DNA of 64,000 bases from Chelydra serpentina (taxonomy: Eukaryota > Chordata > Testudines > Chelydridae): contig JBAIAC010000030.1 in assembly GCA_037349315.1 (NCBI GenBank), positions 15,521,501 to 15,585,500 on the forward strand, written 5' to 3'. Shown piece after piece: positions 1 to 17,480 of this stretch (its first letter is position 1; each line of letters opens with the position of its first letter). The translations under genes and the position numbers were made by a program. The notes below the pieces were generated by a model. That model did no database searches. It saw only the letters and a list, made by a program, of their open reading frames with translations, and was not told the DNA's origin.

Positions 1-6649
<6,649 letters not shown>

Positions 6650-8560
6650 TTATTGGAATACAAGATGCAAAAGGAGGAGATGTAATATTGGCCCAACTAT
6701 TGGAGAATGGCAATACATTGTAACCAAACCAGCTGATATTAAAGAAAATGAAGAGTGGATGAAACCACACACTTCATTTGGACATGTTTATCTTCCCTTC
6801 TAAATAAAGCTCTGACTCTAATTCAATTGCCAATAAGGATGAGTCAGTTGTACAAGCAGAAAAGAGTAGATTGCTAAGTGTTTAATCACATTCACTATTA
6901 ATTTAGTTGGCATCAGTTTTCCTCTTCCATTTCTTAGATAATGAATTATTGAAACATTGACATTCATTTTAGTTGTCCTTTTTATTATTTTTACCCTATG
7001 TATACCTGAATACATTTTTATTTTCTAAGAATTTCTATTTACTTGGTGCTCAACTGGGATCACTTAGCAAGTGCAGTTTGGGAGCTCAACAGAATACAGA
7101 GAAATCCTATTGTGAGGACAGCTTCAGAGCCATACCCCAACTGATTAAAGTAATAATTATATTTATAACACATCCCACATAAGATCGCGTAAGGCTGCAT
7201 GCAGCAAAATAAAAAAACAAATAAATGTGAAGTTAAAAAATACCAATCTCCTTCCAAACAAACAAAACCAAAAGAGGGGTGAATGTGTGACCTCACTGAA
7301 GTCAATGGAATTACTGCCTTTTTACAAAAACCAACTTGTCAGCGTTGACTAAATGTTTCATTTTGGGGGGCAAGGAAAAATGTAATGTGTTTTATTGTTA
7401 GGGCTCTTTGTTTTGTTTTTCGTTTTTTTCCCTAAACTATCATTAAAAATATCAAAAAGGATATCAACATTTTTGGTTTACTAAAAAACAAGTTTTTGGA
7501 TAATGAAAAATTTCAATAAGCATATTGATATTTTTTATTTAAAATACTGAAAACAATTCATTAAAATTTTGAGGGGAAATGAAAAATGACCCAATGTCAA
7601 ACACTGATAAATTAAAGGAACTTTGGCATTTTGATTTTTTTCATGAAAACAGGTTTTAATTCTTCCCCCTCCCCAGCTGTATGGCTAGATTCACAGCGCC
7701 TCAGTTTGTGCATTCAGACATCCAGGACAGACATTCAGGAATTCACAGTATAATGTTAGAGGCCCTTAATGCTAACCGCTAAGCAAAAATGGCATCAGCA
7801 ATGTCACAGATTACATTTGTGGGATATAAATAGTTTCTGCACAAAATAAAGAGAAGATGCCACCTTACATATGGCATTTCCCTTGCATGCATCCCACTGC
7901 TATTCAATCTCACTGTTGCAAGATAATTTAAAAACAAAATAGCGTTTTTTCTCCCCCAGACCTCCTCACGTCTCAGGCATCTCTACTGTCGTTGCCACCC
8001 TGTCTCTGTCTTTAGTTTTGAGTCCACCTTTTTTCTCCAGGTATTGGCGGTCTTTCTGGAAACCCAGTATCTTGTTGGTAGGGTTGGATGGAAGTTCTCT
8101 TTCAATGCTGCCATCAATACCAATCCTCACAATCAGCTGGCAGGAGGTCCTCGAAGGGTGGCATGGCTTGCTCCCATCCCAAGCCACAGATTGAACACAT
8201 CAGTATGACTAACACACTTAATCTTTATCATAGTAAGGAGCAGGAGTCTTAAGATCAATCCTCAGCCCACAACTCACATGCGGCTGAATGACATGTGGCA
8301 GGTGTACAGTATTAGCCATCACATATTTCACATTTGTTCCAGATATTCAGCAACACAATTAAATGAAAAAATAATTATAAATAAAGCAGCTCCCAACCAT
8401 CATGATTCACCCAGAGAGAGAAAAACATTCTCCTCTGAATGCCACTGAAAAACACACACAGCATCCTTGCTGCCTCTGTGACGTCAAGCTACTGCATTTT
8501 GGTTCCCATCTATATTAAACCCCAGTATAGTTACAATGCCAAAGCTCACCAAATTGCTTA

Positions 8561-8861
8561 GGGTACGTCTATACTACCCGCCAAATCGGGGAGTAGTAAT
8601 CGATCTATCGGGGATCGATTTATCGCATCTCATCTAGACGCAATAAATCGATCCCAGAAGCGCTCCCCGTCGACTCCGGAAGTCCTGCTCGGTGAGAGGA
8701 GGAAGCGGAGTCGACAGGGGAGCGAGCCTGCGCCGCGTGGACCCGACGTAAGTACTTTTACTTTCGATCTAGGAAACGTCAACTTCAGCTACACTATTCT
8801 TGTAGCTGAAGTTGCGTATCCTAGATCGATCCCCCTCCCCACCCCGAGTGTAGACCAGCCC
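8561..8861. mobile_element. Harbinger-like MITE with nested hairpins, copy 1
   Basis: This 301-bp non-coding element is flanked on both sides by TTA (8558-8560 and 8862-8864). That fits the 3-bp TWA target duplication of PIF/Harbinger transposons. The ends read GGGTACGTCTATACTAC and GTGTAGACCAGCCC and are inverted. Inside are three stems: 8611-8626 with 8640-8655, 8661-8678 with 8706-8724, and the perfect 12-bp pair 8781-8792 with 8802-8813. It is far richer in CpG than the surrounding intron. A second copy is at 63110-63405. The superfamily call is inferred from the target duplication. Confidence 0.75.
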
Positions 8862-9439
8862 TTAGAGTTCTACGGTGGGTGGAGGATATGGTGGGGGTAA
8901 TGGTGCTCTCAACATGGTATATTTTGATATGACTAAGAGTCTCAGAAATACATTTCTAATCATGACTTCAGGTCTCCTAAGGGGGACATTTTCTTTTGTT
9001 TTATTTTTAATGTCTTTTTCAGGGGAAGATCCCCAAGATTGTGATGTGACATCGGGTGGATTTGGTGTCTTGATGCAACTCCCTGGGGCTGCCCAAGTCT
9101 AAAAATGGGGAGAACGGTGCTGTGGTCTGCTTTCAACAAATTAACATATTAGGAAACCATTCCATTTTACAGCTAATTGACAAACTTGCCTTCAAAAGAA
9201 ATCTGGTTGCCAACTCCAACTTCTGCATCTGTGGTATGTGTACATGGGTACAGGTGACTCTGACAACTCAAATTAAAGTCTTCTTTTTAAAGTCTTTTAC
9301 GAGTCTCTCTTCCTCAATATCATTAAAGTCACTATCCATTTATAGAAGATATAAATACATGGCACAGAAGACTCTGTGCACTAAGGAATAATAAATACCT
9401 TGCCCACTTGGTACATGAATAGGCCATTATTAATACCGC

Positions 9440-9615
9440 TTACACGGCTATACTAAGCAGTGAACGCACTTTAACCAAAGCATCCCCACAACACTGCAGT
9501 GAGCTAAGAATAATTATCCCCATTTTGCAGATGGAAACAAGCACTGTGAGGTTAAAGGACTTGCCCAGAGCCACAAAGCAAGAAGACCCAGGATTAGAAT
9601 TTGAGTTCCACTTTT
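9440..9615 (-). repeat. MIR-like CORE-SINE remnant
   Basis: The plus strand carries ATTATCCCCATTTTGCAGAT, GAGGTTAAAGGACTTGCCCA, GAGCCACAAAGC and AGGATTAGAATTTGAGTTCC in the order typical of a reverse-oriented MIR 3' region. The edges are approximate. Confidence 0.75.
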
Positions 9616-9709
9616 ACTTATCTATTTCCCTTCACAAGTGCCTTTTAAAAAATATATTTCATAAAATGAACTGATAGCACAACTACAAATATAGAGAGCA
9701 ATCTGAGCA

Positions 9710-10265
9710 AAATGGCAACTCCACTATCCCATATGTCCTTCAGACTCGTAACTTCAGTGTTATCCTTGATTCCCCTCTTTCCTTCTTCTCTCACACTGAT
9801 GCTATCACTAGAGATTCTGTCAGTGTTTCCATATATCTCCAGAATCCAGCCATGTCTTGGCAGAATCCACTGCCAAGACCCTTTCCCAGGCCATTATTAT
9901 TTTCCACTTCATTCCTCCCTGTTGTGCTTTCCATACTCTCAGCTCAGGCTTCTTCAATCTACCCAAAATGTTCTCTCTCAAGGCATGTACCTTGCCTTCC
10001 ACTCTGACCACATCCAGTTCCTCTTCAAATCACTTTTACAGGCTTCCCACAGCCTTCCACATCAAATGCAAACTCCTTGTGCTCACCTTCAACCACAATC
10101 TAACTCCTCCCTGCCTCTCTGTTCTCATCTCCTTTCATTCCTCCCTCACCTAGCCCTTTAATTTCCTTCATTCTGGCTTCCAGATCTCCTTCCGTGCCTG
10201 AAAATTCCTCCCTGATGCAATCTATCATCCTCTATGACCTTCCCTCTTTAAAGCACACTTCTTCC
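9710..10265 (+). mobile_element. L2-like LINE fragment (decayed reverse-transcriptase ORF, C-terminal part)
   Basis: The plus-strand translation in broken frames recalls the C-terminal part of L2-clade ORF2. SVILDSPLSFFSHTDAIT resembles the usual VILDSSLSF block, and FHIKCKLLVLTFNHNLTPP recalls the block before the LINE's leucine-rich end. Frames shift and stops interrupt, so it is a dead copy. The long open stretch at 9712-10161 is a by-product of the pyrimidine-rich sequence. Family assigned by eye; CR1-L3 is an alternative. Confidence 0.6.
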
Positions 10266-10361
10266 TAGGGCCTATAAACCCTAGTCCTTTCAGCAGAAGT
10301 GCTAATGTGCCTGATTCACAGATGATACAATTCTGTATACAACTTCCATATTGGAAAATTA

Positions 10362-10432
10362 GACCTTTAGCTCAAGTTGTAGAGGCTGATGCTTTTAGTT
10401 CTAAAAGTCTCCAGTTCAATCCCTGGTCATGA
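10362..10432 (+). repeat. tRNA-derived SINE head fragment
   Basis: A tRNA-like A box (TAGCTCAAGTTGTAGAGG, 10368-10385) and B box (CCAGTTCAATCCC, 10411-10423) are spaced as in a tRNA. The acceptor and anticodon stems are not intact, so a functional tRNA gene is unlikely and a SINE head is preferred. Confidence 0.55.
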
Positions 10433-10665
10433 CCAAAATGCCAGGTCATCAAGCTAACTAATGATAAACACCAAATATAAATTGAAAGAAACAAAAACTG
10501 TGAAATTCACAAGACACTAGTCCCACTTCAACATTTAGTCACGTTGCTAAAGATCTTTGGGGCAGGTATTCTGTCTTTATACTTGTCTGTCAAGAGTCTA
10601 GCACTGTACCCTTGCAACATAAATTAATTTTTTTCTATACTTTCACAACAAGGAGTAGATGCCTT

Positions 10666-10737
10666 GGGTGAGATCCTTGCCCCACTGAAGTCTATGGCAA
10701 AACTCTCCTTGATTTTAATGGTGTCAGGATTTCACCC
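10666..10737. repeat. Short imperfect palindrome (GAAGTCAATGG-type family)
   Basis: Ends GGGTGAGATCCT and AGGATTTCACCC pair closely, around a core containing CACTGAAGTCTATGGC. It is closely similar to the copy at 26743-26815. Confidence 0.65.
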
Positions 10738-13236
10738 TTTATGTCCATACCCTATATTATTTACTATTTACAAATGCCTGTCTGTCCTTCCGTGTTAACT
10801 GAGAAGCTCTTAACTGATACAAAGCAATGAAATGACATGTAAGTGAACAGCATACTTCACAAAATCAGACATGTGTACAGGAATTCAGAAATGGGCGTTT
10901 TCCACAACCAGAAATAGGTAGAAGTCATGATGGCAAGCAGCTCCTGACAGAAGTAGTTAAAAAGCATAAATGGAATTTGGAATATTCCATCCAAATTTGC
11001 TTGGGCACCATTAAGTCCCCAGTGTTTTGGTAAATGCAGCAAGAGTGACTCTCTTTATGCTTGGCAGGTAGAATTATTCATTGGTGATGATCATGCTCAC
11101 CTTCAGTAGCAACTTTACAATCGAAAACAATTCACATTAAAAACACCAATTTGCAGAACTCTGAGTAAAGGTTATAGTGATCTGACTGATATTTTACTTC
11201 ATGATCATAGCCACTGCTGTTTTCAATAGACACTGCACCATGAAGGTGTGAATAAAATGGTGCGTTACTTAGTTAATATCTCATGCACATCAATGAATTA
11301 TCTGAAATGGGGTTTCAGAACTTTATTTCATTGATAGGATGTCATTAGTACAAACAACTCTCTCTTTGTCTTTGATCATTTGCTTGTTCTTAACTTAAAA
11401 GAGGATTGTAGTCAGCGGTTTTACTAGGTTAAAAATATCTTTATATTTAAACTTGGAAGAAACTGTAAACCTGCAACTGTATTTTGAACACAGAAAACAG
11501 CAATAATGTTGCAGAAAAACATCTGAAATTTTTTGCCAATTTCCATTTCAATATAACTGAACCTGTTTACTTTATACAGTAACTATGTAATTGACTAACC
11601 TCTATATGAAATAAAAGTGCATTAGCCTGGGTATGACGGATGAGTGAAATCTAGAGGGATTCCCCAGTATTAGTCATAAGGAAAGGAATAGCCCATGCTC
11701 ACAGGGAATATAATTTTGATTAATTGGAGCAGTGAAGATGTTATGGGAGCTGAAGGGCTATAAAAGTCCTGCTTGAGAAAAGAGGAAGGCACACTGAGTT
11801 GGCCCTTGGTCAGAGGAGGCCCTCTGAGGTTAGACAACTATTTTAAAATGGCCTTTTCCCCCTTCTATAATAGCAAAAATAAGCCTTTGAAATATACATC
11901 AAGCGTTTTTGTTTATCAGGCATTGGAGCGCACTATATAACAGTGAAGAATATTCCACCTAGGTGAAGGTCAATGACATATGAAAGCAGCTTTAACCTAC
12001 TTGAATATTTTTAAGGAGAAGTATGTAGGAAACTCACATTTTCTTGCATATTATATATCCCTTTTTAAGTAGATCACTGCTGCCCCATGCTTCTGGGGAC
12101 ATGGGCAACCTCATCCCAGAGCTCGCTGCTTTGCTGAGATATGCCCCAAAGTTCAGAATGGAGAATTCAGCAATGTGAGACAGCAGGTTTTGTGTAATGA
12201 TCTGAGAGATTTATGGTGTAAATATTAAAGGCTAGACCGTGCCTTTAAGGCAAAGCCCAGTGTTAAGGAGATGCAGAGAAACTGCACTGTAGTGAAAACC
12301 CAAGGCAGAATTTTAGCTGACTCAGTCACATTTCTTTTTGGATGCATGCATGATGCAACAGATCCTCTACACCAGCCTTTAAATGGGCTAGTGTGGTACA
12401 TGTTCTCCCCACTCTTTCTTGAGCAGGTTCACTGAATACTACACAGGGGATTGCAGTTATGACCCTGCTCTTGACTCCATCTCTCCTCTTTGGAGGATCA
12501 TTCCAGAACCAACTTCGCTACCAAATTTGTACAGTCCCTTAGCTCCCTAGACTCTGTGGCTGCCCCCACCCCCCGAACAAGCTTAAAATGGGGAGCAAGG
12601 AGTCTCCCACTGACTCCACTCCTTATGCATCTACCTAAGTGAGCCTTTATAATGAAGCAATTGTCCTTGGGTTGAATGCACTGAATTTAACCAGTTCAGA
12701 AACAAATAATTTATATACTGTATGTGGTATCAAAATATAAATAAATCTTGGATGGTAATTCAAGTTTAATGTGATGAAATTAGCTGTGGAAGAGCGTGTA
12801 ATTTTCAGTAATTGATTATGCAGCTCTAAAGCCTAGATCTGTCAGTTCTGCAGCGCAGTCTGTGAGGGTTTAGCAGTGAATGTCTACTTTCTGTCTCTTT
12901 GAAGGCTTCATTCTAAAAGCTAATCTGAAGTCACATGCATAAATAGTAAGTAAGCAATGCAATCAGCTATTGACAGAAATCCTGATAATACGTCCCATCT
13001 GAATGACTGCACCTAAGAACATACAAAGCAAATTCATTAAGTGAGGAGACTTGCTGTAGTTATTAGCATTCAAGCCATTTACAAAAACTGAATGGCCATA
13101 CAACTTCCAGAAAGAGTTTCTGCTCAACGAAATAACAAAGAAGAACCTGAACAGCACAACTAGGCAGGCAGCTTTCATTGCAGAGAGCCAATGATATAAA
13201 AGAAAGAAACCAAAATAATATATACTTTTAAAATAA

Positions 13237-16200
13237 AAGTATGTATTAAGACTACCTCGTGGATTCAGGGACAGAATAGGCCCACTGCTCCTCCTGCATG
13301 TCGTAAGAGGTGACTAAAAGGGGGTTGCATGGAGAGGGATGGGCTGCACCTGGTTAGAAATTTGCCCAATACACACCTATGATGAGCAAGTCAATGATGT
13401 TCATACTGGATTGATCGCAGCCTGTGTTAATAATGACCGCGCCATCTGTCTTCCACCAGGGAAGACGCAACAAGTACACTACTGGTGTAACCCCAACAAA
13501 GAGGATCTGTGGAAGAGATAACATCACCATAGCCACATGGAATGTAAGGATATTGAGACAAATAGGGAGGTTGAAAGAACTCACGTACGAAATGGAACAA
13601 TACACCTGGCACCTCCAAGGAATCTCTGAGGTCAGATGGAAGAACTTTGGAGAGGCACTAATGGAAGGAGGCCATGTACTTTATTACAGTGGAGAGGACA
13701 AACATGTCAACAGCGCAGAATTTCTTGTGCATAAAGATATCAAGAATTCAGTATTAGAATGCCACCCAGTGTCCAGCAGGTTTATTTCCATCCGTCTATA
13801 GGCAGAACCGTTTAATAACACAGTGCTACAAGTCTACGCCCCTACAACAGACTATGATGATGAGCAAATTGAAGATTTTTACAATCAGCTTCAAGACATC
13901 ATCGATAAGGTATACAAGAAAGATATCCTGATTGTACAAGGAGATTGGAATGCTAAAGTGGGTACTGCTGCACAGGCAGATTGGTGAGATTACTGTGGCC
14001 CTTTCTGTAATGAGGTAACCAATGAGAGAGGATTTAGACTTTTGGAGTTTGCCAGCTATAACAATCTGGTTCTTGAAAACACATTAGGAGCACATAAAGA
14101 ATCCAGATGATCAACATGGCACGCACCTAATGGTCTATATCACAACCAGATTGACTACATCATGGAGCTAGAACAAGGAGCTTCCCCGGTGCTGATACTG
14201 GAAGTGATCACGACCTTGTGATGCTAAAATTTTGGCTGCAGCTAAGGAAAATCGTCAGGCCAAAGTTCACCAGAACCAAGTTTGACTTAGAAATTCTCAG
14301 AGACCGAAACATTGCAGAGTCATTCCAAGTAATGATTGGCAGAAAATTTGCCCCACTGCCTGCTCTAGAGGAAGACGTAGAAACAATGACCAACAATTTT
14401 AATGCTGTAACGAATGAGGCAGCAATGGACATCCTTGGGAAACACCATAAGAAGACAAAACCATGGGTCACAAATGAAATACTACAAATGTGTGACCATT
14501 AGAAAAGAACATAAGAGAGACAAGAATAGCACTGAGGGAGCAGATAAATACAGAGCGATTGGCAGAAAGATCAAGAAAGGAATGAAGATGGCCAAGGAGA
14601 TATGGATTGAAACACAATGCTCTAAAATTGAAGTGTGTATCAATAATAAAAATAGCAAATGAGCCTTCCAGGTTGTAAAAGATCTGATGAAGGAAAGATG
14701 GACCAAAGCTAATTCAATTCAAGACAAAGAAGGGAACAGTCTTACAGAAGAAAGGGACATCATCAATAGGTGGACAAACTACTGCTCTGATCTATGCAAC
14801 CATCAGACAAATGGAGATCCTAGTGTCTTAGACAGCCCAGATTCAACAGAGGAGGATGACTTTCCAATACTACATGAAGAATTGGAGACAGCTGTGAAAT
14901 CACTCAAGAACAGAGAGGCTACAGGTATTGACAACATCCCAGCCAAACTGATGAAAATCGGAGGAGAAATAGTAATAGATGTACTCACCAAGATCTGCAA
15001 CAAGATCTGGCAGACCGGTGAGTGGCCCTCCATGTGGACACAGTCACTAATCATCACTCTGCCAAAGAAAGGCAATCTGCAATTGTGTCAAAATTACTAG
15101 ACCATAAGCTTAATTAGCCATCCCAGCAAAGTGATATTGAAAGTCATATTGAACAGATTGAAGCCACAAGTGGAGAATATCATCGCTGAAGAACAGGCTG
15201 GCTTTTGTGCTGGAAGAAGTACACAGAACAGATTTTCAACCTTTGTGTTCTATGTGATAAGTAATTACAACACCAGCAGGACATCTACCACATCTTTGTT
15301 GACTTCAAGAAGGCATTTGACAGAGTATGGCACGAAGCTCTCTGGGCAACCATGAAGAACTACAATGTTGGTCGTAACCTCATTCTTACCATTAAACAAC
15401 TGTATGCCAAGGCCAGAAGTGCAGTTCTCGTCAATGACACAATAGGAGAGTGGTTTCGCACCACTTTGGAGTCCAGCAAGGTTGCCTTCTTTCACCCACA
15501 CTGTTCAACATCTACTTGGAGTGCATAATGACTGAAGCCCAAGAAGATCACATATGCAATCAGCATTGTTGGGTGAATGATCTCAAATCTTTGGTTCGCT
15601 GATGATGGCCTGGCAGGCAGTGAAGATGAACTTGCCAACCTTGTGAAACGATTGGATGAAACCTCCGCAAAACATGGCATGGAAACCAGTGCAGAGAAAC
15701 CAAGCTGATGACAAATAAACATGATGGGATCAGCTCACATATCACTGTCTGTGGACAAGAGCTGGAGACAGTGAAACAGTTCAAGTATTTGGGGGCAATC
15801 ATCACTGGTGAAGGATCCAATACAGAAATTCAGGCAAGAGCTGCACAAACAGCAGCAGCGGCAAAGCTAAAGCCAATTTGGAGGAATAAGAACATCTCCC
15901 TGGAATCCAAACTGAAACTGCTGCATGCATTGGTCATCTCTATTTTTCTGTATGCATGCGAGACATGGACCCTTACGGCATAACTTGAAGGGAAAATACA
16001 GGTGGTAGAGATGAGATACTTCTGTAAAATCCTGGGCATCTTCTACTTTGACTACACATCACTAATGAAGAGGTCCGCAACATCATCACCCAACGCGCTG
16101 GGTCATATGAAGACCTCCTGATGACCATGAAGAAGCGCAAGCTGAAGTGGTATGACCATGTAACAAGATCATCTGGCCTGTCCAAGATCATCCTCCAAGG

Positions 16201-16397
16201 GACAGTACAGGGGAAGAGAAGAAGAGGTAGACAGAAGAAGAGATGGATCGACAACATAAAAAAGTGGACAGGAATGGACTTCGCAGAGACTCAAGCACTG
16301 ACACGCAATCATCAGGGGTGGAGACAATTGTTTGATTGCTCATCAATGATGGTGCCCCAATGATCAATGCAGTTATGGGAGTGATGATGATGATTGA
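13237..16397 (+). mobile_element. Near full-length but dead RTE-type LINE retrotransposon
   Basis: About 3.2 kb, close to the size of a complete RTE-clade element. After an untranslated start (CATGTCGTAAGAGGTGACTA) it encodes an apurinic-type endonuclease with TIATWNVRILRQIGRL, GISEVRW, LQVYAPTTDYDD and VQGDWNAKVG. A reverse transcriptase follows with TGIDNIPAKLM, EEQAGFCAGRS, the catalytic FADD at 15595-15606, and the C-terminal LYACETWTL segment (around 15945). In-frame stops (for example at 13799 and 13985) and frameshifts break the ORF in many places. It ends in a (TGA)n tail at 16380-16394, typical of RTE elements. The clade is assigned by motif memory; RTE-X is possible. Confidence 0.82.
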
Positions 16398-16493
16398 GGA
16401 CATATTAAGACAAACATTTTGGGCCATATCCTATCCAGAACTATTTGTGGGATGAAGACCAAACTCATAGATCAATACTACATGAAATATTAT

Positions 16494-17480
16494 AGAATCA
16501 TAGAAATGTAGGGCTGGAAGAGACCTCGAGAGGTCAAGTACAGACCCCTGTACTGCTGAGGCAGAACCAAGTCAACCTACACCATCTCTGACAGATGTTT
16601 GTCCAACCTGTTCTTAAAAACCTCCAGGGATGGGGGGGATTCCACAACCTCCCTGGGAAGCCTATTCCAGAGCTTAACTAACCTTATACTTAGAAAGTTT
16701 TTTCTTAAAATCCAACCTAAATCTTCCCTGATGCAGATTAAGCCCATTACTTCTTGTCCTATCTTCAGTGGACATGGAGAAGAACTGATCACCACCCTCT
16801 TTATAACGGCCTTTCACATATTCGAAGATTGTTGTGTGGTTCCCCCAGAGTCTTCTTTTCTCAGGACTAAACATGCCCAGTTTTTTTTAACCTTTCCTCA
16901 TAGGTCAGGTTTTCTAAACCTTCGATCATTTTGATTGCTTGCCTCTGGACTCTCTTCAATTTATCCTTATCTTTCCTATAGGGTAGTTGTGCCAAGAACT
17001 GGACACAGTACTCCCACTGAGGCTTCACCAGTGTCAAGCAGAATGGGACAATTACCTCCATGTCTTACATATGACACTCCTGTTAATACACCCCAGAATG
17101 GTATTAGCCTTTTTTGCAACTGCATCACTTTGCTGACTCATATTCACTTTGTGATCTGTTATAACTCCCAGATCCTTTTCAGCAGTACCACCACCTAGCC
17201 AGTTATTCCCCATTTTGTAGTCATGCCTTTGATCTTTCCTCCCTATAGTGCAGTACTTTGCACTTGTCTTTATTGAATTTCATCTTGTTGATTTCAGACC
17301 AAATTCCCCAATTTGTCAAATTCATTTTGAATTCTAATCCTGTCCTATGAAGCACTTCTTCTAGTGTCTTTCCAGGTATTGCAGTTAGGCTGACTGATCT
17401 ATAATTCTCCAGGTTCTCTTTGTTACCCTTTTCAAATACAGGTACCTTCTCTAGTCCCCAGCTATACTCCATTATGCTTA
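16494..17480 (-). mobile_element. CR1 LINE, 3' part with internal deletion
   Basis: The minus strand encodes pieces of CR1 ORF2. VPVFEKGNKENLENYRSVSL and TAIPGKTLEE come from the reverse transcriptase, followed directly by WSEINKMKFNKDKCKVLH, which normally lies much further on, so an internal segment is missing. Then come TLVKPQWEYCVQFLAQ, RVQRQAIKMIEGL and RLVKLWNRLPREVVESP near the C-terminus. The 3' end is the typical short CR1 tail (plus strand AGAATCATAGAAATGTAGGG at 16494). Frames are broken and the copy is dead. It lies only about 100 bp from the RTE-type LINE. Confidence 0.88.

Noticed and set aside
9712..10161. 149-codon open stretch on the plus strand
   Set aside because: Out-of-frame reading of a decayed L2-like LINE; pyrimidine-rich bias explains the lack of stops.
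10362..10432. Possible tRNA gene
   Set aside because: A and B boxes are present, but acceptor and anticodon stems do not pair properly; treated as a SINE head.
13424..16363. Host gene resembling 'craniofacial development protein 2' or an endonuclease/reverse transcriptase
   Set aside because: The endonuclease and reverse-transcriptase pieces belong to an RTE-type LINE with many stops and frameshifts.
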